The translations under genes were made by a program, and so were the position numbers. Below the pieces are notes generated by a model that was not told the origin of the DNA, did no database searches, and saw nothing but the letters and a program-made list of their open reading frames with translations. From assembly GCA_964594075.1 (NCBI GenBank), contig CAZQKW010000015.1, positions 3,274 through 67,273 on the forward strand: 64,000 nucleotides of DNA, given 5' to 3'. Shown piece by piece: positions 59,703 through 64,000 of this stretch. The stretch is from CAZQKW01 sp964594075 (GTDB taxonomy: Bacteria > Desulfobacterota > WTBG01 > CAIYCZ01). Numbering within the stretch: position 1 is the first letter of the stretch; the number at the start of each line of letters is the position of its first letter.

Positions 59703-60761
59703 ATGAAAAATAAAGTATGTTCATGTGTTGTTATAATTATTTGTTTATTGTTTTCATGTTCCAACGGGCTTGAATCTGCTGACCCCAATGCGTATCACTG
59801 GAAGGGGCAAGCGCAGTTCTTTGAAGGATGGTATTTTAAGGTTTCCGATCCGGCTACGTTGAAGTCCTTTCTTTTTATCTATGCCGTTTATAATCCTGCT
59901 GCCGCTGCGTCAGACAGCACTTCATTTATGATGGCTGGCAATAACAGCCCGGGAACGGCGTCGCTCATCTATCAAGAATACCCTGTGGAAACATTCAGCG
60001 CCCGGCACGATATATTTGATATAGCGGTAAGCGCTGAAAATCGTGCCTGGGGCAATGTTCAGGTCCTGCATGCTGAGGGTAGTATTGCAGATGTCTCCCG
60101 GCACTGTTCCTGGTCGTTTGACATGGAAATAAGCGAGCAGTGGCCGGACACTATGGGATGGATGGGAACCCTGCAGAATTTGCAAACATACTGGCATGTT
60201 GGTGCCATGAAAGCACGCGCAACGGGCTGGATTCAGTGGAATGAAGAATATTTTGAATTTGAAAACATTATGGGCTACCAGGAAAAAAACTGGGGCGAAG
60301 AATTTCCCGAATCCTGGTATTGGTTGCAGGCAAACAATTTTGATAAACCGGAAGCCTGCTGCCTTTCGGTGGGCGCCGCTTCTATGCCGATAGGGCAACT
60401 GCTGTTTAAGGCCTGCGGTATTGGATTTTATTACCGCGATCAACTGTATACCTTTAGCTTTCCCCAGCAGCCTGCACGCATTAGCGCGGATGTTGCGCCG
60501 GGATCGTGGCATATTCAAGGGCGCAGGGGAAATTTTAAAATAGTTATTGATGGAAGCTGCAATTCCGAACAACTCATGAATCTCATGAATCCGACCATAA
60601 GCGGCATCAAGGCCTGGACGTGGGAAAGTGTCAATGGCACGGTTCGCGTGCGGCTTTACCGGAAGGGCGTGCTACGGTGGAAGTTGTTAGTTGATGCCAC
60701 CTCTAACCTCGCAGGCGTTGAATTCGGCGGCAGAAAATGGCTTGGCTGGAATAACGAATAG
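59703..60761 (+). CDS. exported tocopherol-cyclase-like lipoprotein
   Basis: A 352-residue protein; N terminus MKNKVCSCVVIIICLLFSCS is a signal, probably lipoprotein type with Cys 19. The mature part starts WKGQAQFFEGWYFKV, later GYQEKNWGEEFPESWYWLQ, and ends with VEFGGRKWLGWN. The FEGWYFK and EKNWGxxFPxxWxWxQ motifs are those of the tocopherol cyclase family (plant VTE1; PF14249). In bacteria this family also includes exported homologues of unknown substrate. No tocopherol genes lie near, so it may act on another isoprenoid or lipid. First gene of a probable envelope-lipid unit with the DUF1329 and DUF1302 genes. Confidence 0.85.
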   Translation: MKNKVCSCVVIIICLLFSCSNGLESADPNAYHWKGQAQFFEGWYFKVSDPATLKSFLFIYAVYNPAAAASDSTSFMMAGNNSPGTASLIYQEYPVETFSARHDIFDIAVSAENRAWGNVQVLHAEGSIADVSRHCSWSFDMEISEQWPDTMGWMGTLQNLQTYWHVGAMKARATGWIQWNEEYFEFENIMGYQEKNWGEEFPESWYWLQANNFDKPEACCLSVGAASMPIGQLLFKACGIGFYYRDQLYTFSFPQQPARISADVAPGSWHIQGRRGNFKIVIDGSCNSEQLMNLMNPTISGIKAWTWESVNGTVRVRLYRKGVLRWKLLVDATSNLAGVEFGGRKWLGWNNE

Positions 60762-60835
60762 CTCGCAATGACATCATGCCTTATTCAACAAGCATCGCAA
60801 TCTTTTGACGTGACTGCTATTTGGGAACTTCTGGT

Positions 60836-62107
60836 GTGAACAAAGCGTTTTTAATAAAAATTTTAATGCTGATGCTTTCGTATGTTGGCTCGCCCGTTGC
60901 CGTTGTGTTTGGAGCATCATTTGAGTTCCTACCAACGTGCTACACATCAGATGAATTACAGCAGCTAAAAAAGTGGGAAGAATTATGGACAGGAAAAAAG
61001 ATAGATAAAAACAACGTTGATCAAATTGCTGAATTTCTTCCCGACGCGTATGTTTCCCTCTATAAAAATCCAGAATCCTGGGGCGCGCCCGGCGAGGGAT
61101 TCTATTTTTATATCGTTCCCTACCGGCGAGCGAGTGAAACGTCCGGTATGGTTGAGGCGACAAAGAAATATGCACCGGTTGTTGCAATGGATGATACCGG
61201 CCGCCTGCTTCGCTACACCGATATTGCGGGGAGGCCCTTTCCCAATCCCAAAACCGGTCTGGAAATAGCCTGGAACTTTGATTTTAATACGCACGGCGAC
61301 GGCTGTTTTTACAACAGAACGGGTTATAACATAATACCGGCAAAGAAGACCGAGCGCGTCGGCGATCAGGATGCGTGGGAACTGTTCTGGATTCATCGGG
61401 TTGATGTTGAGCCGCGGCCTGCTTTTCAGCACAACCCAAAGGGTATTTCAAAGTCAACTTTCTATCACATGTATTCCCCTCCCGAATATAAAAATACCCG
61501 CATGTTTAATCTTCGCTATATTGATTTTGATAAAAGCGACAATGCGTATTTATGGTTTAGCGCCTTTCGCCGAATTCAGCGCATTTCAAATACGGAACGG
61601 ACTGATTCCATTGACGGCACCGACCTTATCTATGACGACGAATACTTCTGGGATGGCCAGATACTGCGAAACACGTATGTCTGGAACGGATATAAGGAAC
61701 TGCTCTGCGCGCGTCATCAGGACATGGCGCAAACGGCGCGCCAGTCCGGCCAGACGCTGTTAAATAATATTACGCGCGAGCGCGCCAAGACGCTGGTTGT
61801 TGAAGTAACCAGTACGGATCCCCATTATATTTACGGCAAGCGGATATGGTATGTCGATCCGGAAACGTTCTTAATATTATGGACTGAAATATATGACCGG
61901 CAGATGCGTTTGTGGAAATGCTTTGAGAATTTAACAAGCGATATTACGACGAAACACGGCGAGACTAAAAATTTTATAGTGGGCACCCATTTTGTTGACC
62001 TTCAACGCCGGCATGCGGGCACTTGGAAAAATTCTCGGGTGGAAGTCGGAATAGATATACCGCAAGATATGTTTACCCTGTATAATTTGCAAAGGGGTGG
62101 CTACTGA
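60836..62107 (+). CDS. DUF1329 outer-membrane lipid-transport-like protein
   Basis: A 423-residue protein. GTG at 60836 gives MNKAFLIKILMLM and a signal peptide ending around GASFE; the frame can be extended to TTG at 60821. DUF1329 features: FLPDAYVSLYKNPESWG, TGLEIAWNFDF, RVGDQDAWELFW, YWDGQILRNTYVWNG-like segment, and CxxWYVDPETFLILWTEIYDRQ-type region. DUF1329 has a LolA/LppX-like fold and is found with DUF1302 barrels and RND pumps in lipid and aromatic-compound systems. It is followed at once by a DUF1302 gene (stop and start almost overlapping), so they form one unit. Periplasm or outer membrane. Confidence 0.88.
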   Translation: MNKAFLIKILMLMLSYVGSPVAVVFGASFEFLPTCYTSDELQQLKKWEELWTGKKIDKNNVDQIAEFLPDAYVSLYKNPESWGAPGEGFYFYIVPYRRASETSGMVEATKKYAPVVAMDDTGRLLRYTDIAGRPFPNPKTGLEIAWNFDFNTHGDGCFYNRTGYNIIPAKKTERVGDQDAWELFWIHRVDVEPRPAFQHNPKGISKSTFYHMYSPPEYKNTRMFNLRYIDFDKSDNAYLWFSAFRRIQRISNTERTDSIDGTDLIYDDEYFWDGQILRNTYVWNGYKELLCARHQDMAQTARQSGQTLLNNITRERAKTLVVEVTSTDPHYIYGKRIWYVDPETFLILWTEIYDRQMRLWKCFENLTSDITTKHGETKNFIVGTHFVDLQRRHAGTWKNSRVEVGIDIPQDMFTLYNLQRGGY

Positions 62108-62108
62108 A

Positions 62109-63680
62109 GTGTCTCTCAAGAGTTTGGCGTACCGGAATCAGTGCTGGAGCATTTTGTTAGCAGGCGCCATGTGTTTAATTCTTGCGCCGCATTTAACATA
62201 CGGGCGGATAGTGCTTCGCGACGGTCAGCTTGAGCTTTCCGGATATGCGCGAGAGTATTATTTAATTCGCACGCACATTCCGCATGCCGAGCAGCAATTC
62301 CATAAGTCAAATATGGATATGGCGCTTAGTAGTTTTCTTCTGGAAGGGTTGTATAAAATAGCCGATACTGATGGCCGGAATATACATTTTTTTTGCGGAT
62401 TAAGATACTGGTATGAAAAGGCGGCTGTTTTTGACAGCAAACTTCGCGACAGCATACCTGCCCAGGCATACAACGGGTATCTTTATCCCCGAATTGATGA
62501 AATCGTCAACGAAGCCTATCTTGATTTTACCCAGGGACCGTTGCGGCTGCTGTTAGGCAAACAGATTGTGGTCTGGGGGGAGACAGACATTGTCCGCACT
62601 GCAGACGTGGTTAATCCGCTTGATCTGCGTTACTCGCTGCCCGGCATTGATACCTGGGATGAAATCAAGCGCGGGCTATGGATGGTGCGGAGTTTTTATA
62701 AAACAGAACTGCCGGGCGATATGCTTATTGAAGGCCTTTTTGTGCCAGGCGATTTCCAATATCTGCGACTGCCTCCAGAAGGCACGCACTGGGGCATTAG
62801 TCCGGTTGAGACATCATTGACGCCTGGCGCAGGATTTGGCTTTGGGCACTGGTATCTGGAAAAGATGCGCCGCGATGCTCGCGGCTGGAATTTTCACGAC
62901 AACTATGAATACGGCCTGCGGCTTCGCGGATATACGCTGGATATTGACTGGACGCTGTTTTACTTTAATACGCGAAGCGATTTAGCTACCCAAAATCCCG
63001 CGCGTTCGGTTTCCTTTGCGCTGGCATACGCTGTCGCCGCAGTGAAAGGATTAATAAGCGGCGGGCGAACTGCGCCGCATTTTCCCGGTTATGAAGTATT
63101 CAGATATAAGCGCTATTCTGTCATAGGCGGCACTGCGCAGACCCTGATTGAGCAGCTCCACGGTTCGGTGTGGAGAATAGAATGGTTTTATGAGATTGGC
63201 CAGCATTATAATAAATCAGCGGGCGGTCAGATGGGCATAGCCTATGATGAAGTCAAACGAAATTCATGGGGCGCCGGATTGAATTATGTAGATAAATTCA
63301 CCCTACCGATCATCACTCATCGGTGGTGTAACGATAAGCAGCTTGAAACAAGCATTACTCTCTATTATGAAAAGATTTTTAACTATAACCATGATTTGGT
63401 AGTAGATTTTTCGCGCGGTCACCGTATTGGCGACAGCCATGCCGTCATGCTTATCTGGAATTTTGTGCAGCCCATTCAGCATGAGACGTGGATGTTCATT
63501 TTTGCTGGCACCTATAATCCAAATGGCATGTATTTCCTGTTACCCCTGCTCAGCTATGCGCCGGGCAACCACTGGCGGGTGGAGACCGGCGCTGCGTTGT
63601 TCGGTGACCGCTCGGAACGAGCGCGCCATCCCTACCGGGACAAGGATAGCATGATCCTGCGCGTCCGATATGAATGGTAA
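62109..63680 (+). CDS. DUF1302-like outer-membrane beta-barrel
   Basis: A 523-residue protein. GTG at 62109 follows the DUF1329 stop after one base; an upstream GTG at 62097 is also possible. A hydrophobic N terminus (SILLAGAMCLILAPHLTYG) is the signal peptide. The core starts LRDGQLELSGYAREYYLIRTHIP and has LLLGKQIVVWGETDIVRTADVVNPLDLRYSLPG, a hallmark of DUF1302 (outer-membrane channel partner of DUF1329). Many aromatic beta strands follow, and it ends VRYEW, a typical barrel C-terminal aromatic. With the cyclase-like lipoprotein and DUF1329 it forms a three-gene envelope unit. Confidence 0.88.
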   Translation: MSLKSLAYRNQCWSILLAGAMCLILAPHLTYGRIVLRDGQLELSGYAREYYLIRTHIPHAEQQFHKSNMDMALSSFLLEGLYKIADTDGRNIHFFCGLRYWYEKAAVFDSKLRDSIPAQAYNGYLYPRIDEIVNEAYLDFTQGPLRLLLGKQIVVWGETDIVRTADVVNPLDLRYSLPGIDTWDEIKRGLWMVRSFYKTELPGDMLIEGLFVPGDFQYLRLPPEGTHWGISPVETSLTPGAGFGFGHWYLEKMRRDARGWNFHDNYEYGLRLRGYTLDIDWTLFYFNTRSDLATQNPARSVSFALAYAVAAVKGLISGGRTAPHFPGYEVFRYKRYSVIGGTAQTLIEQLHGSVWRIEWFYEIGQHYNKSAGGQMGIAYDEVKRNSWGAGLNYVDKFTLPIITHRWCNDKQLETSITLYYEKIFNYNHDLVVDFSRGHRIGDSHAVMLIWNFVQPIQHETWMFIFAGTYNPNGMYFLLPLLSYAPGNHWRVETGAALFGDRSERARHPYRDKDSMILRVRYEW

Positions 63681-63777
63681 TCAGTAACCCCCACAAAACA
63701 GTGCCTCACGATTCCGAAGCTCTTCCTAATTTCCCCTGAAAACATGGCGTTAATTGTCAGATATTTTTTTAAAAAAG

Positions 63778-63817
63778 CTACAGATTTTATAAAAAATAAC
63801 GACTTCTAAATCTGTAG
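63778..63817. repeat. 10-base inverted repeat downstream of the DUF1302 gene
   Basis: Perfect arms CTACAGATTT (63778-63787) and AAATCTGTAG (63808-63817) around 20 bases, then TTACTTTT. It may be a terminator or a DNA-binding site upstream of the short frame at 63857. Confidence 0.5.
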
Positions 63818-63856
63818 TTACTTTTGATTGACACACTATTACAAAGAAAAAGAACA

Positions 63857-63979
63857 ATGGTTGAAAAAAGGTTATCAAAAAGATACCTCAAACGCCTTAA
63901 GGTTCGGTATGGGCTTGAACAGCCAACCAAGCTTGCCTTTACTGAAGATATTAACCGTCTCAAAATTATATTGACATAA
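63857..63979 (+). pseudogene. short PilZ-like N-terminal fragment
   Basis: A 40-codon frame from ATG at 63857 to TAA at 63979. It reads KRYLKRLKVRYGLEQP and FTEDI, which resemble the start of a PilZ domain (RxxxR at the front, then D/N-x-S-x3-G). The rest of the domain, including the SxxG segment, is missing; the frame stops early. Either a truncated or frameshifted gene, or a real small protein. The right edge of the window is 21 bases away, so nothing further can be said. Confidence 0.4.
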
Positions 63980-64000
63980 TCATATGGATTGTTATATAGT

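Noticed and set aside
1..64000. CRISPR arrays, tRNA or rRNA genes
   Set aside because: No regularly spaced repeats and no tRNA cloverleaf or rRNA-like stretch recognised by eye; a tRNAscan or Infernal run would settle it.

Overview
The window comes from a Gram-negative, probably anaerobic or microaerophilic bacterium. The evidence is outer-membrane beta-barrels (MtrB/PioB, FadL and DUF1302 types), several exported lipoproteins, a decaheme cytochrome and porin pair, corrinoid and radical-SAM enzymes, an F420-hydrogenase-beta-like Fe-S protein, and a probable selenocysteine protein. The mix recalls Desulfobacterota or sediment candidate phyla, but no marker here fixes the lineage. I recognise no rRNA, tRNA, CRISPR array, integrase or intact transposase.

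Layout. 1-5.2 kb: end of a ChaN/PDZ protein, a Cys-rich protein, a membrane protein, a ferritin-like protein, an exported alpha/beta hydrolase whose signal peptide is out of frame across an A10 run, an RRM protein with a leader hairpin, and a 40-residue RiPP-precursor-like peptide next to an exported protein. 5.2-10.4 kb (minus strand): tandem TIGR04076 protein, PEPCK/HPr-kinase-like protein, divergent thymidylate-synthase-like protein, FrhB-like Fe-S protein. 10.4-15.7 kb (minus): an extracellular-electron-transfer-type operon. 16-23 kb: housekeeping genes (cbiA, alanine-type aminotransferase, hom, prmA, queE, GT9). 23-30 kb (minus): a signalling block with an HD-GYP regulator, an NtrC-type regulator, a kinase built on a dead AAA+ domain, and a 7TM/GAF kinase. 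30-37.5 kb: a lipid or polyketide-like block (two KAS, ACP, ICMT-type methyltransferase, two SDRs, FadL). 37.5-44.4 kb (minus): rng, a B12 radical-SAM protein, a MITE-like element, a small HTH protein and an orphan OppDF ATPase pair. 44.7-57 kb (plus): a secreted propeller-like protein and then a long same-strand block with an unknown enzyme-like protein, a cupin, two VAO-type flavoproteins, a B12-binding protein, a DevBCA/MacB-like exporter and a LysM lipoprotein. 57-64 kb: selenocysteine rhodanese, DUF2867 SDR, PPOX-type protein, then a tocopherol-cyclase-like lipoprotein, DUF1329 protein, DUF1302 barrel and a short PilZ-like fragment.

How the parts may work together. MtrA/MtrB would carry electrons across the outer membrane. 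The KAS/ACP/SDR/ICMT block probably makes or modifies an acyl product, with FadL for lipid passage. The 47-57 kb block looks like an uncharacterised system in which two flavin oxidases and a B12 protein are coupled to a three-part exporter. The 59.7-63.7 kb trio has the composition of an envelope lipid or hydrophobic-compound system. The most striking single observation is the rhodanese at 56956-57363, where an in-frame TGA sits in the catalytic loop and a bacterial-SECIS-like hairpin follows at the expected distance.
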